DNA from: Nitrospirota bacterium
GTDB taxonomy: Bacteria > Nitrospirota > Thermodesulfovibrionia > Thermodesulfovibrionales > SM23-35
Assembly: GCA_013388455.1 (NCBI GenBank)
Contig: JACAFF010000039.1
Location: forward strand, 1-64,000
Reading direction: 5' to 3'
Length of the DNA: 64,000 bases
Position numbers and translations under genes: made by a program. The first letter of the stretch is position 1; each line of letters opens with the position of its first letter. Under the pieces are notes generated by a model that worked only from the letters and a program-made list of their open reading frames with translations, searched no databases and was not told the origin of the DNA. Shown in pieces: positions 9,419 through 19,495 of the stretch.

Positions 9419-9475
9419 GTTTTTCTGGTTTCCTGCTGAGTTTATCCCGTACTTGATACAGGGTATTAAGACGCA
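9419..9475. repeat. Diverged copy of an ATTCCTGC-type dispersed palindromic repeat
   Basis: The stretch TTTCCTGCTGAGTTTATCCC and what follows resembles 51756-51810 over about 50 bases (TTCCTGCTG, TTTATCCC, CTTGATA and GGG blocks in the same order), with roughly three quarters of positions shared by eye. It lies in the gap between fhs and the deacetylase gene. The inverted-repeat arms are degraded here. No coding role is apparent. Confidence 0.45.
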
Positions 9476-9498
9476 TTTCAGGATATTTACATAATTTA

Positions 9499-9527
9499 GA
9501 AACCCTGTGGTTTTACCGCAGGGTTTC
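9499..9527 (-). terminator. Hairpin terminator after fhs
   Basis: A 12-bp stem (GAAACCCTGTGG against CCGCAGGGTTTC, one G-U type mismatch) closes a 5-base loop. It stands 64 bp past the fhs stop codon and before the deacetylase gene. The minus-strand 3' flank is AT-rich but lacks a clean U-run, so it may end transcription inefficiently or act as an mRNA-end stabiliser. Confidence 0.6.
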
Positions 9528-9590
9528 TCATTAAACAAAGGGTAGATGATTAATCACCATTTTGATTAATCTACTTAAAACAAACAACAA

Positions 9591-11363
9591 TTAAAATAAA
9601 CCTTTAACTTTACCTGTTTTTACATCCACATCCACTCGACGAAATGCAGGGTCTGAACTTGTTCCTGGCATAAGACTGATATTTCCAGCTACAGGACAGA
9701 TGAACCTTGCCCCACCATAAATAAGAAAATCACGAATGTGAAGTGTCCATCCTTTTGGTACCCCTTTAATTGTAGGGTCATGAGAAAGGGATAGGTGAGT
9801 TTTTACCATCATTGTAGCATAATCTCTGAATTTTGGATCCTTTTCAAACCTTTCAGCTTTAGCTGTTGCCTCAGGTGAGTAACTAACACCGTTTGCACCA
9901 TAAACCTCTTTAGCTATTAGTTCAATTCTTTTCCGTATAGGGGTTTCAAGATCATAGAGGAATTTAAAATCAACCCTATCATTACAGGCATCAATGACTG
10001 CATCAGCCAGCTCGAGAGCACCTTCACCTCCATATTGCCAGTGCTGTGATACAGCAACACGTGCACCTGCAGCCTCACACATCCTCTTCGTTAATTTAAC
10101 CTCTTCATCTGTATCAGTGTGGAACCTGTTTATACAGACAACAGGATTTATGCCTGCCTTTTTCACTGTATTAATATGATGAATTACATTTGACATTCCA
10201 TCTTCAAGCCATTTGAGATTTTCCTCAAAATATTCCTTTGGAATAGGTCTACCTGGGATTACAGGTGGTGCTCCTGCATTAACACCATGATGTTTCAATG
10301 CCCTTATTGTTGCGGTGATTACAGATACATTAGGAATATTGCCTGAATAACGACATTTTACATTCCAGAATTTTTCAAAACCGATATCTGCACCAAAACC
10401 TGATTCTGTAATATGATAGTCAGACAATTTAAGACACATCTTATCTGCAACAACGGAAGATTGACCGACAGCAATATTTGCAAAAGGCCCTGCATGTACA
10501 AAACACGGCTGGCCTTCCAATGACTGGAGTAAATTTGGATTTATAGCATCTCGCATCCATGCTGTCATTGCTCCTGCAACTTCCAGATCTTCTGTTGTAA
10601 TTGGATTTCCTTGTTTATCATATGCAACTACAATACCACCTATTCTTTTGCGAAAATCTGCAAGGTCACTGAATATAGACAATATAGCCATTACTTCAGA
10701 CGAAACTGCAATGCCGAATTTAGATGGCATCATGAAACCATCCATTTTACCACCAATCCCTATAATGATATTACGGAGAGCTTGCGCACAATAATCAATA
10801 ACCCATCCCATTTCAATGTTTTTAGGATCAATATTTAGGCGCTTCAAATTTCTTTTTGAGAGTTGTTCATCTGTGTAATTGAATTCATGTTGCATTCTTG
10901 CTGTCAGAGCAACCATAGCAAGGTTATGGGCATTCATAACAGCGTTGATGTCACCGGTAAGACCAAGAGAAAATTCTGTGAGAGGAATACATTGTGATAA
11001 ACCACCGCCTGCAGCAGAACCTTTAATATTCATAGTTGGACCGCCTGATGGTTGGCGTATAGCTGCGGTAACTTTCTTTTTACGTTTACCCAATCCTTGT
11101 AAAAGACCGAGGGTAGTTGTTGATTTTCCCTCACCTAAAGGGGTAGGGGTAATCGCTGTTACTTCGATAAATTTACCATCTGGCTTATTTTTTAATCGAT
11201 CGAGCACTTTTGAATAATTTACTTTTGCAATATAGTGTCCATGAGGTATAAGTTCATCCGTTTCAATCCCCAATTCCTCAGCCAATTGCAAAGAGGTCTT
11301 CATGGTTTTCTCCGCTGCTTCAGCAATTTCCCAATCTGCATTTTTTGTAGGGTCCAATAGCAT
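9591..11363 (-). CDS. fhs: Formate--tetrahydrofolate ligase
   Basis: 590 residues, slightly longer than the common ~557 because of an N-terminal extension. It makes 10-formyl-tetrahydrofolate from formate, ATP and THF in the cytoplasm, the entry step of the methyl branch of the Wood-Ljungdahl pathway and a source of C1 units. Seen in the sequence are the P-loop [12 protein letters not shown] (73-84), [13 protein letters not shown] context, and [17 protein letters not shown] clear AAAGGAGG precedes the ATG. It lies behind the formate dehydrogenase genes on the same strand, linking formate production or oxidation to C1 metabolism. Confidence 0.97.
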   Translation of the reverse strand: MLLDPTKNADWEIAEAAEKTMKTSLQLAEELGIETDELIPHGHYIAKVNYSKVLDRLKNKPDGKFIEVTAITPTPLGEGKSTTTLGLLQGLGKRKKKVTAAIRQPSGGPTMNIKGSAAGGGLSQCIPLTEFSLGLTGDINAVMNAHNLAMVALTARMQHEFNYTDEQLSKRNLKRLNIDPKNIEMGWVIDYCAQALRNIIIGIGGKMDGFMMPSKFGIAVSSEVMAILSIFSDLADFRKRIGGIVVAYDKQGNPITTEDLEVAGAMTAWMRDAINPNLLQSLEGQPCFVHAGPFANIAVGQSSVVADKMCLKLSDYHITESGFGADIGFEKFWNVKCRYSGNIPNVSVITATIRALKHHGVNAGAPPVIPGRPIPKEYFEENLKWLEDGMSNVIHHINTVKKAGINPVVCINRFHTDTDEEVKLTKRMCEAAGARVAVSQHWQYGGEGALELADAVIDACNDRVDFKFLYDLETPIRKRIELIAKEVYGANGVSYSPEATAKAERFEKDPKFRDYATMMVKTHLSLSHDPTIKGVPKGWTLHIRDFLIYGGARFICPVAGNISLMPGTSSDPAFRRVDVDVKTGKVKGLF

Positions 11364-11501
11364 GTTAAAAATCCTCCTTTCTTAATAGATTGGTGTCATT
11401 AGTCAACAGTCATTTGTTACTGATTAGATATAACGATAGTTACAAAATTCCATTTTTACTGATGACCAGCGACTAATGCAGTGACGCCTATTGTTTATGT
11501 A

Positions 11502-11957
11502 TTAATAGCTAATTAAAGCACTCAGGAATTTATCATTCATTCTTCTTAAATTCTTACTCATCACGATAGCAATTCTCTTAACAATATTAAGTGCCATAGC
11601 ACAGTCTTCTTCCATTAATCTCTCAAAATCTTCTTTGGGAAGCAAAAGCAGTTCCGAGTCTTCAATGGCTACGGCGGTTGCTACATGTTTTCGATTTTCG
11701 AGAATGGACAATTCTCCAAAAAAATGACCTGTAGTCAGAACAACGAGTGTTTGCCTCCAGCCATCTGCTGTAACCCTTGAAATCTCAACCTTGCCACTGT
11801 GTATTAGCCATAATCCTTTTGTGTCGTCTTTTTCTTTAAAGACTTGTTCACCTTTTTTAAATGATATCTTCTTTAACATTTTAGATATCTTGTTAAGAGT
11901 TACGCCGTTTACATCTTGTAACAATATCTGCTGTTTTAAAATATCTGTTTTAATCAT
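11502..11957 (-). CDS. Stand-alone cyclic-nucleotide-binding-domain protein
   Basis: 151 residues comprising one Crp-like sensor domain: a beta-roll with GLWLIHSGKVEISR and the phosphate-cassette-like FFGELSILENRKHVATA, then a helix. No helix-turn-helix follows, unlike a transcription factor. It is 18 bp behind fdhA and shares its strand, so it may be an allosteric or scaffold protein for the formate system. The FGELSIL segment lacks the canonical R-x-A-S arginine spacing, so cyclic-nucleotide binding is uncertain. A strong GGAGGAGG ribosome site precedes the ATG. Confidence 0.8.
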   Translation of the reverse strand: MIKTDILKQQILLQDVNGVTLNKISKMLKKISFKKGEQVFKEKDDTKGLWLIHSGKVEISRVTADGWRQTLVVLTTGHFFGELSILENRKHVATAVAIEDSELLLLPKEDFERLMEEDCAMALNIVKRIAIVMSKNLRRMNDKFLSALISY

Positions 11958-11975
11958 AAATGACCTCCTCCGTTA

Positions 11976-14708
11976 TTAAACACTAAAATTTTTAATTGCC
12001 TCTATCTTAACTGCACAAACTTTCAATTCTGGTATTTTTGCGATTGGGTCGAGAGCATTATTTGTGAGAATATTTGCCGCTGCTTCTTTGAAATGGAAGG
12101 GTATAAAAACAGTGCCTTTTAATAAGCGATCTGTTGTATAAACTCTGATATCAATATGTCCCCTTCTTGAAGACACTCTTACCATGTCTCCATCAAATAC
12201 GCCAATATTGGAAGCATCTTCAGGATGTATTTCTATGTACGCATCGGGAGATATAGCATTAATAGCGTGGATCTTTCTTGTCATAGTACCTGTATGATAC
12301 TGGAAAAGCTGTCTTCCTGTCGATAGATAGAACGGATATTCTTCATCAGGTAGTTCTTCAGATGGTCTATAATTAACAATTGTAAAAACAGCTTTCCCTC
12401 TCGGAAAACCACCTTTGAACAGATATGGTGTTCCTGGATGATCAAGAGTAGGGCATGGCCATTGAATGCCTTTTTGGGAAATTCTTCCATATGTTATACC
12501 AGCTAAAGCTGGCCAGAGTTCTGCTGCTTCACGAAAGACTTCTTCAATGATTGTATAGTTCATTTTATATCCAAATCTCTTAGCTAATTCTATAATAATG
12601 TTTGCATCATCTTTAGATTCACCCGGCGGATCAATTGCCTTTCTGACGCGTTGAACCCTTCTCTCTGTATTCGTAAATGTCCCGTCTTTTTCCGCAAAAC
12701 ATGCAGATGGAAGTATGACATCAGCAAGAGCTGCCGTTTCGGTCATAAATATGTCCTGGACAACAAGAAAGTCAAGATTATTTAACGCCTTCAATGTATG
12801 ATTCAAATCAGGGTCGCTAAGAGCTGGATTTTCTCCCATGATATACATCGCTTTTATATTTCCGAGAATCGCTTCTTTTATCATCTCAGTAGCAGTAAGG
12901 CCGACCTTGCCGGAAAGATTTACTCCCCATGCTTTTTCAAATTTAGTTCTTACACCATGGATATTTACTCTTTGGTAACCTGTATAAAAATCAGGGATAC
13001 AACCCATATCGGTTGCTCCCTGGACATTATTCTGACCTCTGAGTGGATTGACGCCTGTGCTTTCTCTTCCAAGATTACCGCTTATTAAAGCAAGATTAGC
13101 TATTGTAAATACATTTTCTGTTCCATGGGTGTGTTGGGTAATCCCCATTGTATAATAAATTCCAGGCCTCACTGCATTTCCATAAAGAAGTGCTGCCTTT
13201 ATAATTTTTTCTTTAGGAACTCCTGTGATTCTTTCGCCTTCTTCAGGAGTAAAATGATTAAGAGATTCTTTAAAACTTTCGAAACCATCAGTCCGTTCTT
13301 CTATGAACTTTTTATCAATTAAATCTTCTTTAATCATTACGTGCATTATTGAATTTATAAGCGCAACATCAGTTCCAGGCCTATGCTGTAACCATAATGT
13401 TGAGAATCTTACAAGGTCGATTTTTCTTGGGTCAGCAACAATAAGTTCCGCTCCTTTTCTAATAGCCTTCTTCATTTTCAGTCCTATAATTGGATGTGTT
13501 TCAGTTGTGTTCGAACCTATAACAAAGATTACATCATGACCCTCAATTTCAGGAATCGAATTTGTCATTGCTCCTGAACCAAATACAGTTGCCAGCCCGG
13601 CAACTGAGGAACTATGTCAGTACCTCGCACAATGGTCAACATTATTCGTTCCGATTACAGCTCTCATGAACTTCTGAAATAGGTAGTTTTCTTCATTTGT
13701 GCATCGGGCTGAAGCGAGGCCACCTATTGCGTCAGGCCCATAATTCTCTTTTATCTCTCTAAGCCTTTTTGAAACGTATTCGAAGGCTTCGTCCCATGAT
13801 ACCTCTCTAAAGAGTGAGGTGTGAGTTGTGAAATGTGAGGTGATTACCTCCCCATTCGGATTCTCTTTTGGGGCTATTCTAATGAGAGGTTTTGTAAGTC
13901 TTTCAGGACTGTTGACAAACCCATAGCCAAATCTACCCTTTGCACAGAGCCATCCCTCATTAATAGTGTTTTCTCTTGATGATACCCTTATGATTTCATT
14001 CCTGTGGATATACAAAGTTATATTGCATCCACATCCACAATAAGGACATATGGTTTCAACTTCTTTAAAATTCTGTCTTCCTTTGTTAGCCCACATCTTA
14101 CCGGTAAGGGCTCCTGTAGGACATACTGCAACACATTGACCACAAAATTCACACTTAAGATCTTTATCAAACGGAGGAGCAATTTTTGTATTGAGCCCTC
14201 TATATGCAAAATCAATAGCGCTTACCCCCTGAACTTCTTCACAAATACGGACACACTGCCCGCACAGAATGCATTTTTCCATATCTCTTTCTATAAAAGG
14301 ATTTGCATCCCTTTTTGTATAAATTCTTCTTTGACCCTCAAATCTGTTTTCTCTTAAACCATAAAAATAAGCTAATTCCTGAAGTTTACAATCTCCTGAC
14401 CTTTCACACACCATGCAATCTTTAGGATGGTCAGAAAGGATTAATTCAAGAGTTGTTTTTCTTAATTTTTCAAGTGTAGGGCTTGTTGTTTTAACTATCA
14501 TGCCATCTTTTGCAAAAGTTGTGCAGGAGGCAACTGGTTTAGCGATTCCATTTACCTCGACTAAACAAAGTCTACATCCCCCATAAGGCGAAAGGGCAGG
14601 ATGGTGACACAGAGTAGGAATAGGAATATCGAGTTTCCTTATAGCATCGAGAATTGTGGAAAGTTTCCTCACAGTTACTGTTTTGCCGTCTATTTTTAGT
14701 GTTACCAT
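11976..14708 (-). CDS. fdhA: NAD-linked formate dehydrogenase catalytic subunit, selenoprotein
   Basis: One 910-residue gene read through an in-frame UGA at 13617-13619 (residue 364). Sequence before the UGA ends NNVDHCARY and after it continues HSSSVAGLATVFGSGAM, the exact family context in which Sec (or Cys) binds molybdenum/tungsten. N-terminus: [2Fe-2S] ferredoxin domain (Cys34, Cys45, Cys48, Cys62), then His/Cys and 2x[4Fe-4S] clusters, then the molybdopterin domain starting with ICPYCGCGCN. It oxidises formate (or reduces CO2). No Tat signal, so it is cytoplasmic. NuoF- and NuoE-like subunits upstream complete an NAD-reducing, possibly electron-bifurcating complex. Confidence 0.95.
13586..13606 (-). 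promoter_or_regulatory. Bacterial SECIS hairpin of fdhA
   Basis: Read on the minus strand, ten bases after the UGA comes a perfect 8-bp stem (CAGTTGCC with GGCAACTG) closing a five-base G-rich loop GGGCT. The loop begins 18 bases after the UGA, matching the spacing in E. coli fdhF. This is the expected position for SelB recruitment. Confidence 0.85.
13617..13619 (-). other. Selenocysteine UGA codon of fdhA
   Basis: The codon TGA (minus strand) interrupts an otherwise continuous, family-conserved reading frame between CARY and HSSSV. Upstream and downstream halves each match formate dehydrogenase and have no independent ribosome-binding site between them. Confidence 0.93.
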
Positions 14709-14755
14709 ATTCCTCTTTACAAATATTGTCTATTTATTAATGTTTGCTCCTTATA

Positions 14756-14830
14756 ATTCGGCAGTCCTTAAGCCGGAACCCATTTTTATAGATTCTAAAT
14801 TCCTGCTTCCACAGGAATGAAAAAATTCCC
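14756..14830. repeat. ATTCCTG-type palindromic repeat between fdhA and its NuoF-like partner
   Basis: The 160-bp gap holds ATTCCTG-cttcca-CAGGAAT (7-bp stem) preceded by a second inverted pair, CGGCAGTCCTTAAGCCG. It resembles the hairpin at 51766-51805 and the degraded copy near 9430. Being inside an operon, it could stabilise or partly terminate the nuoFE-like transcript ahead of fdhA. Confidence 0.5.
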
Positions 14831-14868
14831 GAATATATCAAAAGACTACTATTCTTACAGTTCACGGT

Positions 14869-16647
14869 TCACGATTTCGTAATTGCCTTAAACTTGCATA
14901 CATCAAAACATGTCCCGCATTTAATGCATATGTCAGTGTCTATTTTATGTGGAGATTTTCGCACACCTCTGATTGCATCAGCAGGACATACCCTTTTGCA
15001 TGCTCCGCAACCTGTACATAAGTCTTCATTTATGTAATATGTAATCAAATCTCTGCAGACTGCTGCAGGACATTTTTTGTCTCTGATATGAGCTTCGTAT
15101 TCGTCCCTGAAATATTTGATAGTACTCAACACAGGGTTAGGAGCAGTCATTCCGAGACCACAAAGAGAAGTTGCCCTTATATGAGTACCCAGATCTTCGA
15201 GAAGTTCTATATCACCTTCTTTGCCATTGCCATTAGTAATTCTTTCCAATATTTCAAGCATCCTTTTTGTTCCAATCCTACAAGGCACGCATTTACCACA
15301 GGATTCTGCCTGTGTAAATTCAAGAAAAAACTTTGCTGTATTAACCATACAACTTGTTTCGTCGAGAACGACCATCCCACCTGAACCCATTATTGAACCA
15401 ACTTGTGCAAGTGATTCGTAATCTACTTCGATATCAAGAAGATCTGCAGGTATACATCCTCCCGAAGGCCCTCCTGTTTGCACTGCTTTTAAAGACTTGC
15501 CACCTTCAATCCCTCCGCCAATATCATAAATTATTTCCCTCAGGGAGATTCCTAAAGGCACCTCAATCAATCCAGCATTCTTTATCTTTCCTGTTAATGA
15601 AAAGACTTTAGTCCCGCCGCTCCTTTCAGTTCCAAGATTTTTAAACCAGTCGGCACCTTTCAAGATAATTTTAGGAACATTAGCAAAAGTTTCAACATTA
15701 TTCAAAACCGTTGGTTTTCCCCACAGCCCCTTTTCAGCCGTTCGCCATAGCTTAGGGGTTGGCATTCCACGTTTGCCCTCGATAGAACGCATCAGAGCGG
15801 TTGCTTCTCCACAGACAAAGGCACCAGCCCCTTGAAATATTTTCAAATCGAAATTAAAACCTGTTCCGAATATATTCTGTCCGAGAAAGCCCTCGGAATA
15901 ACACTGATCTATAGCAAGTTGAAGTCGTTTTACTGCCAGAGGATATTCAGCGCGGACATATATATAACCTTTGGAGGATTCCGTAGCCTTTGCACAGATA
16001 ATCATGCCCTCAATAACAGAATGAGGATCCCCTTCCATTACAGCTCTGTCCATAAATGCGCCGGGATCTCCTTCGTCTCCATTACAGATAACATATTTGA
16101 TGTCAGAGTTTATATTTAATCCAAGTTCCCATTTAATACCTGTAGGGAAACCGGCGCCTCCTCTTCCTCTTAAATTAGATTCTTTTATTACTTCTACGAT
16201 CTCTTTTGAACTCATAGAGGTAAAGGCTTTCTCTGCTGCTCGATAACCTCCGACTGCAATATAGGCATTAATGCTTTCCGGGTCTATTTCACCGCAGTGA
16301 GAAAGCACCAATTTAGTCTGTTTATCGTGGAACGAACGATATTCTTCACCAGTAACCCATTCCATAACCGGTGTTCCTTTTATAATATGTTCATCAAATA
16401 TTCTTTGAACCATCTCAGGTTTTACAAGTTTATATGTAGTTTTTTCTCCATTTATTAAAATATCTACAAGGACATCTTTTGAACAGAAACCCCTGCAGCC
16501 AACTTTATGAATTGAGCAATGGTCTTTAAAATTAGCTTCGATATTATAAGAAGAGAAAAGAGATTTGAATCTTGATAGAACCTCTTGCCCGCCGGCAGCG
16601 ATTCCGCCTGTGCCAGTGCATACTTTTATTTCTATATTTCTTTTCAT
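14869..16647 (-). CDS. NuoF-like diaphorase subunit of the formate dehydrogenase complex
   Basis: 592 residues in the three-part HydB/FdhB layout. First comes a thioredoxin-like ferredoxin domain (1-100; Cys10, Cys51, Cys55; the first pair reads CTGTGG, so one usual Cys is absent). Next is the NuoF core with GRGGAGFPTGIKWEL (FMN), CNGDEGDPGAFMDR (NAD(H)) and the ESCGKCVPCRIG iron-sulfur motif. Last are two [4Fe-4S] ferredoxin motifs (CTGCGACKRVC, CIKCGTCFDVC). It passes electrons between NAD(H) and the iron-sulfur chain of FdhA. Its ATG overlaps the stop of the NuoE-like gene (TAATG). The added ferredoxin domains are typical of bifurcating enzymes but do not prove bifurcation. Confidence 0.93.
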   Translation of the reverse strand: MKRNIEIKVCTGTGGIAAGGQEVLSRFKSLFSSYNIEANFKDHCSIHKVGCRGFCSKDVLVDILINGEKTTYKLVKPEMVQRIFDEHIIKGTPVMEWVTGEEYRSFHDKQTKLVLSHCGEIDPESINAYIAVGGYRAAEKAFTSMSSKEIVEVIKESNLRGRGGAGFPTGIKWELGLNINSDIKYVICNGDEGDPGAFMDRAVMEGDPHSVIEGMIICAKATESSKGYIYVRAEYPLAVKRLQLAIDQCYSEGFLGQNIFGTGFNFDLKIFQGAGAFVCGEATALMRSIEGKRGMPTPKLWRTAEKGLWGKPTVLNNVETFANVPKIILKGADWFKNLGTERSGGTKVFSLTGKIKNAGLIEVPLGISLREIIYDIGGGIEGGKSLKAVQTGGPSGGCIPADLLDIEVDYESLAQVGSIMGSGGMVVLDETSCMVNTAKFFLEFTQAESCGKCVPCRIGTKRMLEILERITNGNGKEGDIELLEDLGTHIRATSLCGLGMTAPNPVLSTIKYFRDEYEAHIRDKKCPAAVCRDLITYYINEDLCTGCGACKRVCPADAIRGVRKSPHKIDTDICIKCGTCFDVCKFKAITKS

Positions 16648-17108
16648 TAATCTGTTTTTTTCAATTTATTTAATTCTTTTATCATTTTGTCCAGAGTCAT
16701 CTTGCCATGAACGTCCTTATTGAAAATCATTACAGGGGCAATCCCACATGCGCCGATACAATTAACCTTTTCAACTGTAAATTTAAGATCATCAGAAGTA
16801 TTTTCGCCTTCTGGAATATCGAGCTCCATAAAAATCCTGTTTATTAATCTTTCAGACCCCCTAACATGACAAGCTGTTCCACGACATATGGTAATTACAT
16901 TTTTACCTCTCGGTTTAAGATGGAACTGTGAGTAAAAAGTGGCTGTTCCAAAAAAACGACTGGCTGGAATATCAAGCTTTTTTGAAAACCAGTAAACTGC
17001 TTCTTGGGGGATATAACCAAAATGTTCCTCAATATCCTGAAGAATAGTTATAATATTACCATCATTTTTTTCAAAGTTTTCTAATATTTTTTTATAGATA
17101 TCATTCAT
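16647..17108 (-). CDS. NuoE-like [2Fe-2S] subunit
   Basis: 153 residues, standard for NuoE/HydC/FdhC. The helical N-terminus (EEHFGYIPQEAVYWFSKKL) is followed by the thioredoxin-like domain with cluster ligands in ICRGTACHVRGS and VNCIGACGIAPVM. It should act with the NuoF-like subunit to form the NAD(H)-oxidising module. It is first gene of the fdh operon; its promoter should lie in the 248-bp divergent gap before argD. Confidence 0.94.
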   Translation of the reverse strand: MNDIYKKILENFEKNDGNIITILQDIEEHFGYIPQEAVYWFSKKLDIPASRFFGTATFYSQFHLKPRGKNVITICRGTACHVRGSERLINRIFMELDIPEGENTSDDLKFTVEKVNCIGACGIAPVMIFNKDVHGKMTLDKMIKELNKLKKTD

Positions 17109-17184
17109 TTTTAATTTAATACGTAAAAATAGAAACTATTAGCATAATGTTGTAACAAAGTCAATAGTTTTTTATAATCCCGAG

Positions 17185-17308
17185 TATTTACCCCTAATAA
17201 TGCAATTAAAATAATGTTTTAATATATATCAGGGTCGATACCTTAGTATACTGATTATTTGTTATCCGAAAAAACATAAATTTTTTATGGACATGGATAA
17301 CTAACATG
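17185..17308. mobile_element. Probable decayed MITE-like element in the fdh/argD divergent gap
   Basis: Compared with 26524-26707, this gap shares ATGC-A-ATTAAAATAATG (16 of 18 positions) at 17201-17216, then CGATACCTTAG (11 of 11) at 17236-17246 and ATGGATAA further on, in the same order. The intervening sequence has diverged. The rest of the 17109-17356 gap shows no gene. Confidence 0.4.
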
Positions 17309-17356
17309 AAAGGGAATGTTTGATTTTTAGCAATATTTTCCGTTATTATCACAAGC

Positions 17357-18556
17357 ATGGAATATAAAAAATTATTCGAGGAATCAAATCGTTATATAAT
17401 GAACACATACAAAAGATATCCTGTTGTCCTGAGAAAGGGCAGGGGTATGAAAGTGTGGAGTTCTGATGGAAAAGAATATCTTGATTTTGTAGCGGGTGTT
17501 GCAGTAAATATACTGGGCCATTGTAATCCGAGGGTTGTCGTTGCTATACAGAAACAAGCGCAGAGACTTATACACATATCAAATTACTATCATATTGAAC
17601 CACAGATTAAACTTGCAAAGTTACTTGTTGAGCATTCTTTTGCAGATAAAGTATTTTTTTGTAATTCAGGAGCAGAAGCGAACGAGGCAGCAATAAAACT
17701 TGCGAGAAAATATGCAAAAGAAAATTATAGCTATGAAAAATATCATATAATAGCAGCAAAAAATTCATTTCATGGAAGAACTTTTGGAGCAATGTCTGCT
17801 ACAGGACAGGAGAAATTTCAAGCAGGATTTGAACCGTTAGTTCCAGGGTTTGATTATGTTGAGTTTAATGATATTGAGAACCTTAAAAAGACAATCACGA
17901 ATAATACATGTGCGGTTATTCTTGAGCCCATACAAGGTGAGGGTGGTGTAAGAATGCCTGATAAAAACTATCTCAAAGAAGTAAAGAATTTATGTAAAAA
18001 TTATAATGCACTTCTTATTCTTGATGAAGTTCAGACCGGAATGGGTAGAACAGGAAAACTATTTGCATATGAGCATTTCGATGTTGTTCCAGATATTATG
18101 ACTATAGCAAAAGGACTCGGTAACGGAGTTCCAATTGGAGCAATGTTAACAACTGATGAGATTGCTTCTGCTTTTAAACCAGGTAATCATGCAACAACGT
18201 TTGGTGGTAATCCACTCGTGTGCGCTGCGGCAGTAGCAACAATTGAAACACTCCTTGAAGATGGATTCATACTGGATCAATGTAACAGAATGAGTAAATA
18301 CTTTTTTGAAAAGCTTGAACAATTAAAGGCCGAATTTCCATATTTTATTAAAGAGATAAGGGGCATTGGACTTATCATAGGTGTAGAACTGACAAGGGAG
18401 TGTGATACAATCGTAAATGCATGTCTTAATAAGGGGATACTCATTAACTGCACAATGGGGAATGTTTTACGCTTTGTTCCTCCTTTAATCATACAGCGAA
18501 AAGATATTGATCTTCTTGTAGAAGTTCTGCGCGATATTTTATCGAAATTGACTTAA
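17357..18556 (+). CDS. argD: Acetylornithine aminotransferase
   Basis: 399 residues, class III PLP aminotransferase. Seen are NSGAEANEAAIKLARKY (103-119), Asp223 in LLILDEVQTGMGRTG, which holds the PLP pyridine nitrogen, and Lys252 in TIAKGLGNGVPIGAM, the Schiff-base lysine. It transfers an amino group from glutamate to N-acetylglutamate semialdehyde in arginine synthesis; the same enzyme often serves succinyl-diaminopimelate in lysine synthesis. argF follows after 18 bp, which supports the arginine assignment. Confidence 0.95.
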   Translation: MEYKKLFEESNRYIMNTYKRYPVVLRKGRGMKVWSSDGKEYLDFVAGVAVNILGHCNPRVVVAIQKQAQRLIHISNYYHIEPQIKLAKLLVEHSFADKVFFCNSGAEANEAAIKLARKYAKENYSYEKYHIIAAKNSFHGRTFGAMSATGQEKFQAGFEPLVPGFDYVEFNDIENLKKTITNNTCAVILEPIQGEGGVRMPDKNYLKEVKNLCKNYNALLILDEVQTGMGRTGKLFAYEHFDVVPDIMTIAKGLGNGVPIGAMLTTDEIASAFKPGNHATTFGGNPLVCAAAVATIETLLEDGFILDQCNRMSKYFFEKLEQLKAEFPYFIKEIRGIGLIIGVELTRECDTIVNACLNKGILINCTMGNVLRFVPPLIIQRKDIDLLVEVLRDILSKLT

Positions 18557-18574
18557 TACTCAATGGAGTTGAGA

Positions 18575-19495
18575 ATGAGTTTCGAAAAAAAGAAAAGAGA
18601 TTTTCTTACAATTCTTGACTTATCAACCATCGAAATAGAGGGTTTAATAAGAAGAGCAATAGAACTTAAATCAGGCAAAGATGCAAGCAAGTGTCCATTA
18701 ATTGGCAAAAGCATCGGCCTTTTATTTGAAAAATCTTCCACAAGGACAAGGATTTCTTTTGAGGTTGGTATTTATCAGCTTGGAGGGCAATCTATCTATA
18801 TGAACCCGAAAGAGACACAAATCGGAAGAGGAGAGACAATTTATGACACAGCAAAAGTTTTATCGAGATACCTTAATGCAGTTGTAATAAGAACCTTTAG
18901 TCATGACAGACTGAGAGAGTTTGCTGCAAACTCTTCTATACCGGTAATTAATGGACTTACTGACCTTCACCACCCATGCCAGGCGCTTGCTGACTTAATG
19001 ACCATCTTTGAGAAAAAAGGACGTCTCAAGAAGATTAATCTTGCTTATATCGGTGATGGTAATAATGTTGCGCATTCCCTTCTTGAAGCTGCTACAATGA
19101 CTGGTATGAACATTTCACTTGCATGCCCGAAAGGTTATGAACCGGATGCAAAAATAGTCAAAAAAGTGAAGGAATTAGCAAGTAGCAGGATTTTAATTAT
19201 TAGAGAGGCTGAAGAAGCTGTAAGCAAAGCGGATATCGTTTATACCGACGTCTGGGTTAGTATGGGACAGGAAAAAGAAGCTTCAAAGAAAAAGAAGAAA
19301 TTCAAAAAGTATCAGCTAAACAAGAAGATTCTTTCTTTAGCACAGAAAGATGCTATTGTGCTTCATTGTTTACCAGCACACCGTGGTGAAGAGATAACCG
19401 ATGAAGTTATTGATGGACCTCAGAGTGCAGTATTTGATCAAGCAGAGAATAGATTACATACTCAGAAAGCATTATTAGAGTTTCTATTGACGTGA
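18575..19495 (+). CDS. argF: Ornithine carbamoyltransferase
   Basis: 306 residues starting MSFEKKKRDF; the ATG at 18575 has GGAG six bases ahead, whereas the in-frame ATG 12 bp earlier has none. It shows the carbamoyl-phosphate motif SSTRTRISFE, the HHPCQALAD motif and the ornithine-loop HCLPAHRGEE that separates OTCase from ATCase. It makes citrulline from ornithine and carbamoyl phosphate. Carbamoyl phosphate would come from carB, encoded at 27735. Confidence 0.95.
   Translation: MSFEKKKRDFLTILDLSTIEIEGLIRRAIELKSGKDASKCPLIGKSIGLLFEKSSTRTRISFEVGIYQLGGQSIYMNPKETQIGRGETIYDTAKVLSRYLNAVVIRTFSHDRLREFAANSSIPVINGLTDLHHPCQALADLMTIFEKKGRLKKINLAYIGDGNNVAHSLLEAATMTGMNISLACPKGYEPDAKIVKKVKELASSRILIIREAEEAVSKADIVYTDVWVSMGQEKEASKKKKKFKKYQLNKKILSLAQKDAIVLHCLPAHRGEEITDEVIDGPQSAVFDQAENRLHTQKALLEFLLT

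Noticed and set aside
11364-11501. Folate or other riboswitch before fhs
   Set aside because: The 138-bp leader shows only short, imperfect repeats of AGTCA/ACTG type and none of the known folate-riboswitch core.
11976-14708. Two separate or frameshifted formate dehydrogenase genes
   Set aside because: The break is a single in-frame UGA at the known Sec site with a SECIS-like hairpin; both halves are in one frame.
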